From contig NZ_JAHHZQ010000003.1 of NCBI RefSeq assembly GCF_022606355.1, positions 770,069-834,068 of the forward strand: a stretch of 64,000 nucleotides of DNA, in the 5' to 3' direction. The notes under the pieces are model-generated. The model did no database searches. It had not been told where the DNA came from and saw nothing but the letters and a program-made list of their open reading frames with translations. Every line of letters begins with the position of its first letter. The stretch's first letter is position 1. Of this stretch, positions 17,420 to 26,800 are shown one piece after another. Both the position numbers and the translations under genes were made by a program. This DNA comes from Leifsonia shinshuensis (GTDB taxonomy: Bacteria; Actinomycetota; Actinomycetes; Actinomycetales; Microbacteriaceae).

Positions 17420-18322
17420 TCAGCCCTTGACCGCGCCTCCCAGCACCCCGCTGACCAGATAGCGCTGCAGGAAGACGTACGCGGCCACGAGCGGTCCGGC
17501 CACGATCATCGTCGCCGCCGCGAGGAGCCCCCAGTGGCTCGTGTACTGACCCTGGAAGGCATACAGCCCCAGGGTGACCGGCGCCTTGTCCGGATCCGGG
17601 AGCAGCACCGTCGCAAGGATGATCTCGTTCCAGACGCTGATGGCCTGCAGGATGAACACCGTCACGAGCGCGGGACGCGCCATCGGAATGACGAAGGTCG
17701 TGAGATAGCGGAGGTAGCCGACGCCGTCGAGCGCCGCTGCTTCGTCGATCTCGACAGGGATCGACTTCGCGTAGCCGCGCAGCAGGATGGGGCCGATACC
17801 CACGGCGACCGACATGATGAGCACGTAGCCGATCTGGGTGTCGTAGAGCCCGGTCCGCAACAGCAGCTGGAACTGGGTGATGATCGCGTTCGGCAGGAAC
17901 AGGATGAGCACCAGCATCACATTCCACACACCGGGTCGCTTCAGGTATCCGCGTGCGAGCGGGAATCCGATCAAGAGCGAGACGACGGTGCCGATCACCG
18001 CGGCGCCGCCGGCGTAGATGACGCTGTTGATCATGTAGGCGCCGAAGTTGCCCTGGTTCCAGGCATCGGGAAAGTTGGCCCAGTTCGGGACGGTTACCAG
18101 CCCGTTGGGGTTGGCGAAGAACTGGGCGTCGTCCTTGAGTGCGGTGTTCAGGAGGTAGAGCAGCGGGAACAGGTACAGGATCGCCACGAGGATGGCGAGG
18201 AGGTAGTTGATCGCCCGGCCTGCCGTCGGCCGGCGGGATCGGCGGGCGGTTTCGCGGGGAGCGGCGGCCACGCCGCGGTCGTCGTCGCGTGCCGGAACCT
18301 CCCGGGTGCGGATGGCGGTCAC
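17420..18322 (-). CDS. Sugar ABC transporter permease, MalG/UgpE-like
   Basis: A 300-aa inner-membrane permease with about six transmembrane helices. The cytoplasmic EAA loop that docks the ATPase is clear (EIDEAAALDGVGYLRY, then IPMARPAL). The N-terminal ~45 residues are Arg-rich and polar. GTG 18322 overlaps the stop of the preceding permease (GTGA), so I reject the longer upstream frame. No ATPase gene is present in the island; such CUT1 systems usually share a general MsiK-type ATPase encoded elsewhere. It is the last gene of the binding protein-permease-permease operon. Confidence 0.92.
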   Translation of the reverse strand: MTAIRTREVPARDDDRGVAAAPRETARRSRRPTAGRAINYLLAILVAILYLFPLLYLLNTALKDDAQFFANPNGLVTVPNWANFPDAWNQGNFGAYMINSVIYAGGAAVIGTVVSLLIGFPLARGYLKRPGVWNVMLVLILFLPNAIITQFQLLLRTGLYDTQIGYVLIMSVAVGIGPILLRGYAKSIPVEIDEAAALDGVGYLRYLTTFVIPMARPALVTVFILQAISVWNEIILATVLLPDPDKAPVTLGLYAFQGQYTSHWGLLAAATMIVAGPLVAAYVFLQRYLVSGVLGGAVKG

Positions 18323-19218
18323 AGCTTGCTTTCCCTTCTGCGGAGGTACCACATGACCGCGAGGGAGATGATCCCCACAATCACGAACTGGACGACCGAG
18401 ATGGCCGCGGCATAGCCCTGGCTGCCGCTGACGCCGCCTCCGAAGCCCTGGGCGAAGATCGCGAGCGAGAGCAGCTGTGTGGCCGGGTTGCTCGGGCCGG
18501 TGAGCACATACGCGAGCTGGTAGCTCTGCAGCGCCCCGATGATGGACAGCAGCACGTTCGCGGTGACGGACGGCGCGAGCAGCGGGAAGGTGACGTGACG
18601 CAGCTTCTGCCACGGAGTGGCGCCGTCGATGCTCGCCACCTCGTAGAGATCCGCGGGGATGGCCTGGAGTCCGGCGAGGTAGATCACCATCGCCACGCCT
18701 ATGCCCGACCAGATCTGGACGGCGATGACGAGCGTCAGTGCGAGGTGGGGGTCGCCGAAGAAGGCCGAGGAGGCCCCGAAGAACTTCCAGACGGCCGCCG
18801 CCGGGCCGCCGCTCGGGTTGAAGACGAGCGACCAGATCAGTCCGATCACGGTGACGCCGAGCACCGTCGGCATGAACACCAGCGCGCGGTAGAAAGTGGT
18901 GCCGCGCAGCCGCTGGTTGAACAGCAGTGCGAACCCGAGCGCGAGGACATTGATGATGACCGTGGTCGAGAGCGCGTAGACGAGCGTGTTCCCGAGCGCG
19001 TTGAGGTTGTAGCCGAGGTGTGCCGCGGAGAAGAACGTGATGTAGTTCTGGATCCCCACCCAGTTGACGGGGAAGTTCGGGAGGCCGCTGATGTCGGTGA
19101 AGCTGATGGCGATCACGGCGATCGCCGGGACGAACGCGAAGACGATGATCAGCGCCTGGGCCGCGCCGAAGGTCGTCAGCAGCGACCCTCGTCGGCCGAA
19201 CGGGTAAGAGGTGGTCAT
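18319..19218 (-). CDS. Sugar ABC transporter permease, MalF/UgpA-like
   Basis: A 299-aa permease with about six membrane helices and the EAA-type loop DLYEVASIDGATPWQKL followed by TFPLLAPS. The N-terminal MTTSYPFGRRGSLLTTF precedes the first helix. ATG 19218 is the natural start; an upstream extension of the frame to 19668 overlaps the binding-protein gene and is not credible. It follows a strong hairpin that separates it from the binding-protein gene. Confidence 0.92.
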   Translation of the reverse strand: MTTSYPFGRRGSLLTTFGAAQALIIVFAFVPAIAVIAISFTDISGLPNFPVNWVGIQNYITFFSAAHLGYNLNALGNTLVYALSTTVIINVLALGFALLFNQRLRGTTFYRALVFMPTVLGVTVIGLIWSLVFNPSGGPAAAVWKFFGASSAFFGDPHLALTLVIAVQIWSGIGVAMVIYLAGLQAIPADLYEVASIDGATPWQKLRHVTFPLLAPSVTANVLLSIIGALQSYQLAYVLTGPSNPATQLLSLAIFAQGFGGGVSGSQGYAAAISVVQFVIVGIISLAVMWYLRRRESKL

Positions 19219-19236
19219 TGATCCTCGAATCGTGTG

Positions 19237-19278
19237 GTCCGTCCGGGAGCGGCTCTGCGGCGACACTCCCGGACGGAC
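19237..19278 (-). promoter_or_regulatory. Stem-loop between binding-protein and permease genes
   Basis: Perfect 13-bp inverted repeat GTCCGTCCGGGAG / CTCCCGGACGGAC in the 73-nt gap of the ABC operon. Such hairpins after a binding-protein gene usually stabilise the upstream message or terminate part of the transcripts, so that binding protein exceeds permease. A matching structure occurs in the second ABC operon at 36751-36785. Confidence 0.7.
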
Positions 19279-19291
19279 GCGTGGGGACAGC

Positions 19292-20626
19292 CTAGAACGC
19301 GGCCGACCAGTCCTTCTGCGCGGCTGTTGCGGCGCTTTCGGGGGTGCCGGTTCCGAGCGGGGCGACCCCGACGTAGTTGAACGGGAACTTCGCCGCAGGT
19401 CCGGCGTTGGCGTTGGCCGTCCAGATGTTGTCCCACGCGAGGCTGAACGACTTCGTGTAGTCCTTGATCGAGTCGAGGAACGGCGTCGAGGCGATGCCCG
19501 CCTGTGCTGGTGCGAAGCCGGCGTCCGCGATGAAGAGCTTGTAGTTCTCCGGCTGCGAGAAGAAGTCGAGGTAGGCCAGGGCCGCGGTCTTGTTCTTCGA
19601 CGCGGTGGTCGCCGACAGACGGATCTCCACCTTGCCGCCCAAGGTCGCGTTGTCCGCGGCGTTGTCACTCGTCGGGATCGGGAAGTACCCGTACGAGAAC
19701 TTGCCGGCGACGGCGGCGTCGATCGTCGTCTGGTTCCACGTGCCGTCCGGCGTCATGGCGACCGATCCGTTGGCGAACAGGCTCGGGACGTCGCTGTACG
19801 CGACGCCGGCGAAGTTCTGCTCGGCGTAGCCGTACATCGTGTCCACCTTGCTGAGGATGTCCACGAGCTTGGGATCAGTGAGCTTCGCCTTCTGCTTCCA
19901 GAGCTGCTCGGCGAGATCGGCTTTGTCGGACTGCGTGGGGTAGGCACCCTGCACAGCGGCGAGCATCGTCAGTCCCGCCGGCCAGCTGTCTTTGCCGCCG
20001 ATACCGAGCGGGGTCACCCCGGCGGCCTTGAGCTTGTCGGAGAGCGCGACGAACTCGGACCAGGTGGTCGGGACCTGAAGCCCGTGCTTGGCGAAGAGGT
20101 CCTTGTTGTAGAACACGCCGGTGTAGTAACTGAGGCCGGTCGGTACGCTGTAATCCTTGCCCTTGTACTTCAGGGCATCGATCACGGTCGGCGTCCAGTT
20201 CTTCATGAAGCTCTCGTTCGACAGATCGACGAACGTGCCGGCGTCAGCAGCCTTGGCGTCGAACGACTCCGAACCGGCCGGGACATAGGACGGGGTTTCG
20301 ATGGGGCTCGCGACGAGAACATCGACGTTGCCGGCGGAGAGTCGGGAGGACTCGACCGACGCCCAGTTGTTCGTGGGGACCGTCGTGAAGACGATCTTGG
20401 CGTCCGGGTACTTCTTCTGGAACGCGGCGTTGACGGCCTTGAAGCCGGCGTCGGAGCCCGCGGCGCTGGGGACGAGGACGTTGAGGGTTCCGCTGACCTT
20501 TCCGCCCGAGTCGCCGCTTGCGGACGTCGTGCCCGAGCAGCCTGCGAGAGCGATGAGGGCTCCGGCGATCGCGATGGCCACAGCGCCGTGTCTCACCGCC
20601 CGGCGTTTCTGCGTGATTGCCTTCAT
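19292..20626 (-). CDS. Extracellular sugar-binding lipoprotein of the first ABC system
   Basis: A 444-aa solute-binding protein of the family-1 (MalE-like) type. The signal peptide ends in LIALAGC with Cys about 30 as the lipidation site, followed by a Ser/Gly-rich linker. The mature part has the usual features: GTLNVLVPSAAGSDAGF, then AAFQKKYPDAKIVF and NGSVAMTPDGTWN. It should capture an oligosaccharide outside the membrane and pass it to the two permeases downstream. The promoter at 20725-20754 is flanked by two regulon operators. Confidence 0.92.
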   Translation of the reverse strand: MKAITQKRRAVRHGAVAIAIAGALIALAGCSGTTSASGDSGGKVSGTLNVLVPSAAGSDAGFKAVNAAFQKKYPDAKIVFTTVPTNNWASVESSRLSAGNVDVLVASPIETPSYVPAGSESFDAKAADAGTFVDLSNESFMKNWTPTVIDALKYKGKDYSVPTGLSYYTGVFYNKDLFAKHGLQVPTTWSEFVALSDKLKAAGVTPLGIGGKDSWPAGLTMLAAVQGAYPTQSDKADLAEQLWKQKAKLTDPKLVDILSKVDTMYGYAEQNFAGVAYSDVPSLFANGSVAMTPDGTWNQTTIDAAVAGKFSYGYFPIPTSDNAADNATLGGKVEIRLSATTASKNKTAALAYLDFFSQPENYKLFIADAGFAPAQAGIASTPFLDSIKDYTKSFSLAWDNIWTANANAGPAAKFPFNYVGVAPLGTGTPESAATAAQKDWSAAF

Positions 20627-20705
20627 GATGCAACTCCTTTGTCACGTCCCGCTCGGAGCCTCCCGGGCGGGTGGGGATCGGATTCCGTTTTCGGGAAAGA
20701 ACGGA

Positions 20706-20715
20706 ACAACGTTGT
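20706..20715. promoter_or_regulatory. LacI-type operator ACAACGTTGT (proximal to the ABC operon)
   Basis: Perfect palindrome, extended to AACAACGTTGTT at 20705-20716. It lies just downstream of a minus-strand promoter with -35 TTGACA at 20749-20754, an 18-bp spacer and -10 CAAGAT at 20725-20730, so it would cover the start of ABC transcription. Confidence 0.85.
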
Positions 20716-20763
20716 TTCACCCCTATCTTGCTGTCCCCAGAAGAATAATGTCAAGCGCTCTGG

Positions 20764-20773
20764 ACAACGTTGT
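20764..20773. promoter_or_regulatory. LacI-type operator ACAACGTTGT (proximal to the GH130 gene)
   Basis: Perfect palindrome 58 bp from the first site, centre to centre, upstream of the minus-strand -35 box. The paired arrangement could support looping or cooperative repression of the ABC operon and of the divergent GH130-GH2 operon. Confidence 0.85.
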
Positions 20774-20849
20774 TCTGAGTCCGTAGTGTTCAACCCTGTC
20801 CCCGCTGCCCGACCGTGTCGCAGCGACCCACCCCATCTGGAGGATGTCG

Positions 20850-21914
20850 ATGGAACGACTCTCGCCGGAAGGCCTGCGCGCCAGCTACGAGGCCGCCCTC
20901 GAGCATTCCGACCCGCTCACCGACCGGATCTCGACAGACCAGTTCTCGCGGCACTACGCGCAGCGCCCCGCATGGACGATCGGGCCGTTCGCCCGCGACG
21001 AGTCGCTGACGTTCCGCCCGCACGGTCAGTGGCCGGACCCGACGGGCATCGGCTGGACGTCGAGCTCTGTCTTCAACCCGTCGCTGATCGTCGACGGCGA
21101 CGCGCTGCACATGTTCTACCGGGCCTCCCCCCGCAAGGAGTCGACGGCCAGCAGGATCGGCCTGGCGACATACACCGCCGATGGCGGCTGGAGCGACTCA
21201 CCCGCCAACCCCGTCGTCTACCCGACCACGGACGATGAGCTTCTCAGCTGCGAGGACCCCAAGGTCTACCGCACCGACGAAGGGTACGTCCTCTTCTACA
21301 ATGGGATCTGGCGGGCAGCGGGCAGCACCGAGGCAGACCGCTACCCGTCCCCCGGCTATCCGATCGCGTCCCTCGGGTGCGACGTGAAGGTGGCAACCTC
21401 GACCGACCTGGTGCACTGGGAGAAGCGCGGGCTCGCCGTTCCCTACGAGGTGTCGCGGCTCTGGGCCAAGGGTGCCGTCATCCCGCGTGACCTGAGTGGG
21501 CGGGCGGTCCGCGTGGGCGGGCAGTATCTCATGTACCTGTCGGAGGGCTGCGGAGGGAGCCCGTACATCGGACGATCGGACGATCTCGTGAACTGGTCGT
21601 TCGCCGAGCAGCCCTACCTCGACCTGTCCGGGCTCGGCGGCACGCTGCTGGAGGTCTCCTGCGCCGTGACGGGGCACGACGACTCCGGCAGCATCGTGCT
21701 CGACTTCTTCTACCGCGACGCGTCCGGCGAGTTCGCGGCCGCCCAGGCCCTGTACAACGTCGACGACCCGTTCCGGCAGCTCGCACTGAACCGTGGCGGG
21801 TCCCTCTCGTGGGGCGGCCTGGTCCGCTATGACGGTGACATCCTTTTCGCGCAGGGCTGGGACGCGCCCTCCGGGACGCGCGAGATGTACCTCTATCGCC
21901 AGGACGTGGCGTGA
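20850..21914 (+). CDS. GH130-like glycoside phosphorylase/hydrolase
   Basis: A 354-aa protein with the five-bladed beta-propeller pattern of GH130 enzymes, which phosphorolyse or hydrolyse beta-mannosides. Family-like blocks are GWTSSSVFNPSLI, SCEDPKVY, HWEKRGL, AKGAVIPRDL and YLSEGCGGS. The EDP Asp corresponds to the position of the catalytic acid in the family. There is no signal peptide, so it acts on imported sugars. ATG 20850 has GGAGG at 6 nt; the ATG at 20844 is too close. The GH2 gene overlaps its stop (GTGA). I cannot decide between mannosylglucose phosphorylase, manno-oligosaccharide phosphorylase and beta-1,2-mannosidase. Confidence 0.75.
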   Translation: MERLSPEGLRASYEAALEHSDPLTDRISTDQFSRHYAQRPAWTIGPFARDESLTFRPHGQWPDPTGIGWTSSSVFNPSLIVDGDALHMFYRASPRKESTASRIGLATYTADGGWSDSPANPVVYPTTDDELLSCEDPKVYRTDEGYVLFYNGIWRAAGSTEADRYPSPGYPIASLGCDVKVATSTDLVHWEKRGLAVPYEVSRLWAKGAVIPRDLSGRAVRVGGQYLMYLSEGCGGSPYIGRSDDLVNWSFAEQPYLDLSGLGGTLLEVSCAVTGHDDSGSIVLDFFYRDASGEFAAAQALYNVDDPFRQLALNRGGSLSWGGLVRYDGDILFAQGWDAPSGTREMYLYRQDVA

Positions 21915-23890
21915 CCGCGGATTCTGCCGACACGATCGACCTCTCGGGAGAGTGGACCCTGCGCGGATGGCGTCAGAACGATTGGCTGCTCGGCCTCACG
22001 CCGGAGCGGGCCAAGGTGTCGACCGCCGACATCGGTCCGATCCCTGCGCCGGTCCCCGGCTCGGTCCGCGGGGCGCTCGTGCGCGCCGGCATCGCCCCGA
22101 GCGCCTACCGCGGAACGGACTCGCGCGCCTCCGAGTGGATCGAGAACCGGCACTGGACATTCGAGCGCGCGATCCCCACAGCGACACTGAGGGAGAGCAT
22201 CGCGGGCACCGACGAGCGGATCGTGCTCGAGGCCGACATGCTGGACGGCGAAGGGTTCATCCTCATCGGGGAGACCGTCGTCGGAGAGTTCGCGGACGCG
22301 TTCGTCCGGCAGCGCTTCGACATCACCGACAGCCTCGGTCGCGACGGCGACCTGCTCACGATTGTGTTCACCCGCGTCCCAGACGCCCTCGGCCAGAACG
22401 GCTGGACCTCCCGCATCCGCGACTGGAAGCCGCGCTTCTCCTTCGGCTGGGACTGGACCCCTCGCACCGTGCAGATCGGCATCGCGGACGGCATCCGGCT
22501 TCGGGTGGGTCCCCGCTGGCGACTCGACGAAGTCGTCGTGAATGCCGTTGTGGAACACACGGGAGACGGAACGGTGACAGTGGATCTGCGTCGCTGCGAA
22601 CTCCCCGCGGGCGTGGCCGTCGAGCTCTCGGTGACCGACGGTTCCGGAACCGTCGTCACGTCGGAGTCCGGCGCGGCGGGCGACCTGCGCACGCTGTCCG
22701 TCCCCCGGCCGCGGTTGTGGCACGTGCGCCCGACCGCCGCCCAAGCCCTGTACACCGTGCTGATCGAGGTCCGCGCCGGAGACCAGACGCAGTCGACGAG
22801 CCGCCAGGTGGGCTTCCGCACTCTGGAGTGGCGCCGGAATCCCGGCGCCGCGCCCGACGCAGACCCCTGGCTGTGCGTCGTCAACGACCGGGAGATCTTC
22901 CTCGCGGGCGTCAACTGGGTCCCGCTGCGCGCTGACCACGCCGACGTGAGCGACGCCGATATCCGCGCCCGTGTCCGGCAATACCTCGATCTCGGATTCA
23001 ACGTCATCCGGGTGTGGGGCGGTGCACGGGCGGAACGCCCGGCGTTCTACGATGAGTGCGACAGGCTCGGCGTGCTCGTCTGGCAGGACCTCCCGCTCAG
23101 TTCCTCCGGGCTCGACAACGAGCCTCCCTCTGACGCGGCGATCGTGGACGAGTTCCGCCGGATCGCGGCCGACTACGTCACGACGCTCGGCCATCACCCC
23201 GCACTCGCACTGTGGTGCGGCGGCAACGAGCTCACCCGCGTGACGGCGCCCGCCGTTCCCGGTGCGCCGTTGACGATCGAGCACCCCACGCTTCGGGCGG
23301 CCGGTGAGGTGTGCGCCGATCTCGCGCCTGGAGCCCGGTATGTGGCGACGACACCGTCCGGTCCACGCTTCGAGGCCTCCGCTGCCGAGTTCGGCCGGGG
23401 CCTCCACCATGACGTCCACGGGCCGTGGGAGTTCGGCGGCGACGAAGAGGAGTGGGACGCCTACTGGGCGGCCGACGACGCCCTCTTCCGGTCGGAGGTG
23501 GGAGTGGCCGGAGCCAGCGCCGCAGACCTGCTCGAGGCTTTCGGCCTCCTGCCCGACGGCCTGGACGACGACCGGATCCGCGCGCTCTGGACGCACTCGT
23601 CCGGCTGGTGGCTCGCGGGCTTCGACTCCCGTGACCGTCACGTTCCGGTCAAGCTGTGGTTGGACGCGAGCGCGCAGCGTCAGGCGAGGATGCTCGTCAT
23701 CGCTCTCGAGCGTGCGCTCCGACGTTTCCCCGCAACAGGCGGGTTCATGCTGTGGATGGGGCACGACACGTTCCCGTGCGCTGTGAGCCTGGCCGTCGTC
23801 GACTTCTGGGGGCGTCCCAAGCCGGCTGCGCTGGCCCTCCGGAATCTGCTCGACGAGTGCGGCGCGAACCTGTCGTCCGCGCGGCGCTGA
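21911..23890 (+). CDS. GH2 beta-mannosidase-like enzyme
   Basis: A 659-aa cytoplasmic glycoside hydrolase family 2 protein of the beta-mannosidase branch. It begins with the sugar-binding jelly-roll domain (LSGEWTLRGW, FSFGWDWTPRTVQIG), then an Ig-like domain, then the TIM barrel with NWVPLRADHADVSDADIR and GFNVIRVWGG. Acid/base Glu about 440 is in WCGGNE and the candidate nucleophile Glu about 529 in FRSEVG. Typical bacterial and eukaryotic members exceed 800 residues; here the C-terminal beta domains appear to be missing. GTG 21911 overlaps the GH130 stop, so the enzymes are made together. It likely releases terminal mannose from imported beta-mannosides. Confidence 0.85.
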   Translation: MTADSADTIDLSGEWTLRGWRQNDWLLGLTPERAKVSTADIGPIPAPVPGSVRGALVRAGIAPSAYRGTDSRASEWIENRHWTFERAIPTATLRESIAGTDERIVLEADMLDGEGFILIGETVVGEFADAFVRQRFDITDSLGRDGDLLTIVFTRVPDALGQNGWTSRIRDWKPRFSFGWDWTPRTVQIGIADGIRLRVGPRWRLDEVVVNAVVEHTGDGTVTVDLRRCELPAGVAVELSVTDGSGTVVTSESGAAGDLRTLSVPRPRLWHVRPTAAQALYTVLIEVRAGDQTQSTSRQVGFRTLEWRRNPGAAPDADPWLCVVNDREIFLAGVNWVPLRADHADVSDADIRARVRQYLDLGFNVIRVWGGARAERPAFYDECDRLGVLVWQDLPLSSSGLDNEPPSDAAIVDEFRRIAADYVTTLGHHPALALWCGGNELTRVTAPAVPGAPLTIEHPTLRAAGEVCADLAPGARYVATTPSGPRFEASAAEFGRGLHHDVHGPWEFGGDEEEWDAYWAADDALFRSEVGVAGASAADLLEAFGLLPDGLDDDRIRALWTHSSGWWLAGFDSRDRHVPVKLWLDASAQRQARMLVIALERALRRFPATGGFMLWMGHDTFPCAVSLAVVDFWGRPKPAALALRNLLDECGANLSSARR

Positions 23891-23896
23891 CCGGGC

Positions 23897-26800
23897 TCAC
23901 TTCGCTGCGGAGACGACGACGGCAGCGCTCACCGCGTGGCCCGGCGTCCGTCCGCGCTCGCTCGCGGTCACAGCGACGCTCAGCTCGTGCCCTGCGTCCC
24001 TCTGCGTGACGGTGTGGCTCCGCCCGCGAGCGCCCGGGATCTCCTGGCCGTCGCGGAGCCACCGGAACGAGAAGCTCGCCCCGGCCGGCGTCCAGCTGCC
24101 GGGGTCGACCGTCAGGACCGACCGCGGCGCCGCCGTGCCGCCGATCGTCGGTGCGACGTCCGGGATCGGCGCCATCCGGGCGGCGATCTGCCGAGGCGTC
24201 CCGGTCGTCAGCGTGCCGTCCGAGGCATCCCTCAGCACCGTCACCTTCCGTCCATCGAGGAGAGCGTAGGTCGCCGTCGTCTGCACGGGGTAGAGGATCA
24301 GCGCGTCGAGCCCGGCATCGGCTCCCGGCGGGACGGTCACCGTGAGGGTGGTCGCGCCGGCCGCCAGCGATGCGCGCCCGAGGTTCACGATCGACACCGA
24401 TCCCGCGCCGGCCGGCACCGTCGCGGTCGAGCGGAAGGCGCCGCCGATGGCGATCGCGGCTGATGCTGCCTTCGGCCGGCCCACCTCGCTCAGGAAGACC
24501 GAGTACTCGCCTGCCGAAGCCACATCGACCGAGAAAGTGCGGCTGGAGCCCGCCTCGGCGAGCGCGTAGGCCGATCCGGAGAGACGCGTCGAGCCGTAGC
24601 GGACTTCCGGAGTGCCGAGGCGGTAGAGGTTCGCCAGCGTGACCGTCGAGTACCCCTCGTAGGCGTTGGGGTTGGTCGAAGTGCTCGAGAACTCGACTCG
24701 CACGGAGACGCTCCCGGCGGGGACCGTCGCCAGCGGAGTGGTGTTCACCGACCCGCTGCCCGAGTACCAGGTGCGGGCGTTGTAGCTGAACCCGCTGTCG
24801 TCGGCCAGGAGCGTCTGCGCCCCTGACGCGTCCACGGCGAGCACTCTGGCGCGCAGGGTGGTCTGGAACTGAACCAGAGCGGCGAAGTTGAGTCGGAGGG
24901 CGTCTCCGACCTGCGCTTGTCCAGCACCGCCCACGGGAACGTCGATGTTGAGCGACCCGCCGTCGAAGATGCGGACGTTGTCGTAGCCGACGCCCTTCAC
25001 GAAGATCGCATGAGTGCCCTGCCAGTTGCCGTACACGGGCTGCGATCGGGTGATCGGCAGCGCGTCGGCGTAGATCGCCTTCTCGTCCGTGCCGGAGGTG
25101 GCGCTCTGGCTCACGAGCGCTTGCGCTGGATCGTTGAGCTGCCCGCCCGGCAGGGCGAGTGCCGCGTCGGCGGGCCGGCCTTGGCGGTAGAGGTCCTCGA
25201 ACTGAATGGTCTGCGTGGCGCGCTCGACGGTCTTGGCCGAGGTCATCAACGCTGCCGCCTCTGGCACGCGCTTGAGCCGGAGGATGGCGCGAAGCGCCTC
25301 GTCCACCGACTCGGCTCCGCTGTTGTTGTTGAGCCCGTCGACGGTGATCCCGTCGAAGGCGAGACCGAGGGCCTGGTCGAACATCGGAACGCCGATCGCG
25401 TTCTGCCCCGTCCACCACGTGGCGGCGATCCCAGCCAGGTCGGCGTACTTCTTCAGCCCGGTCACCGAGTACAGCGTGAGGTAGTTCTCGACGTACGACG
25501 CCGTCGCGTAGTTGATCGCCGGGAGTCCGGACTTGTTCGGGTTGACCGAGAACGAGCGACCGGAGATGAGGAGGTCGGAGAGGTAGCTGTCCGCCTCCAG
25601 CTCGGCCTTCTTGATCAGCGTCTTGTCGCCGGAGAGCTGTCCAGCGAGCGCGAGCGCCTTTGCTTGGATGCTGCCCCATTCGTCCCACTGCCCGCCGGTG
25701 TTCGTGACCGCACCGAGGGGATAGGTCATGAAGTCGCCGGATTGGTGCGTGCCGATGCCCTTCCCGAGCCGGCCCGCAAGCGCGACGGCGCGCGCCTTGG
25801 CAGCGCCGGCCAGGCTTGGGGCGTGCGCGGCGAGCGCCGACACCGCGATCGACGAAAGCCACACGTCGCCGCCGAGCAGGGCCGGTGCCGACGCGCCTTT
25901 CGCCCCGGGGATCGGTGCGACGACCTGCCCCAGCCGTTTCAGGCTCAGCGAGAGATGGGAGGTCAGCTGGGCCGTGAGCGCCGCGTCGCTCTTCCGGATG
26001 AGCGGGAGCGCCGTGGCCATGGCCTCGTAGCCTCGCGCCGCCCAGTAGCTGAAGCTGGTCGACGACGACTGGCTGTCGCGCTTGTAGATGGCGCCCGCGG
26101 CGTCTCGGTCGACGAAGTTGTCGAAGTCGCCGTCGGTGGCTTGCATCCACATGACGAACGCGAGCGCGAGCTTGAGCTGCTCGTAGCTGTGCGCGTCCCG
26201 GTAGGTGCGGTAGTGCTCGGCCCAGACGATGGCGGCGCGCGCGACGTCGTCGAGGGCGGCGATGCCCTCCTGCGGGTCCGAGATCCAGGTGTAGCCGCGG
26301 CTGAGGTCGGCAGGGTCGACAGGCGCTGAATAGAGGTGCACGATCAGCATCGGGATGCCGTCGACGGTGACGTGCTCGCTGAGGAAGTCGAGATGCGCCA
26401 GGTTCGCGTACACCTCGCTGCGGTCGCCGAGGATGAAGCGGGTGAAGTACGAGACGTCGGCGAGCGTCACCTGTCCGTCGCCGTCGTAGTCGAGCGCTGG
26501 ATCGGTGGTTCCGGCTCTGACCTGAGCAGCCAGCCAGGTGGCATCCGCCGCGTTCACGACCCCGTCGCCGTTCAGGTCGTCGTTCTTGACGGCACGGATC
26601 ACCGTAGCTTGTACGGCGGCGAGGCGCAGCGGCGCGTCGCCTGTGTTCGTCAGAGCGACGGTCACTGTCGTTGCGCCGGGCGGTACGGCTCCGGCGCCGA
26701 GCGCGCTGCTGGTCAGGGTCTGCCAGGTGCCGCGCGAGGTCGACGACGGTAGTGCGGCGGACGCGATCGCCGTCTCCCCCGAGCTGACGGATCCGACTGG

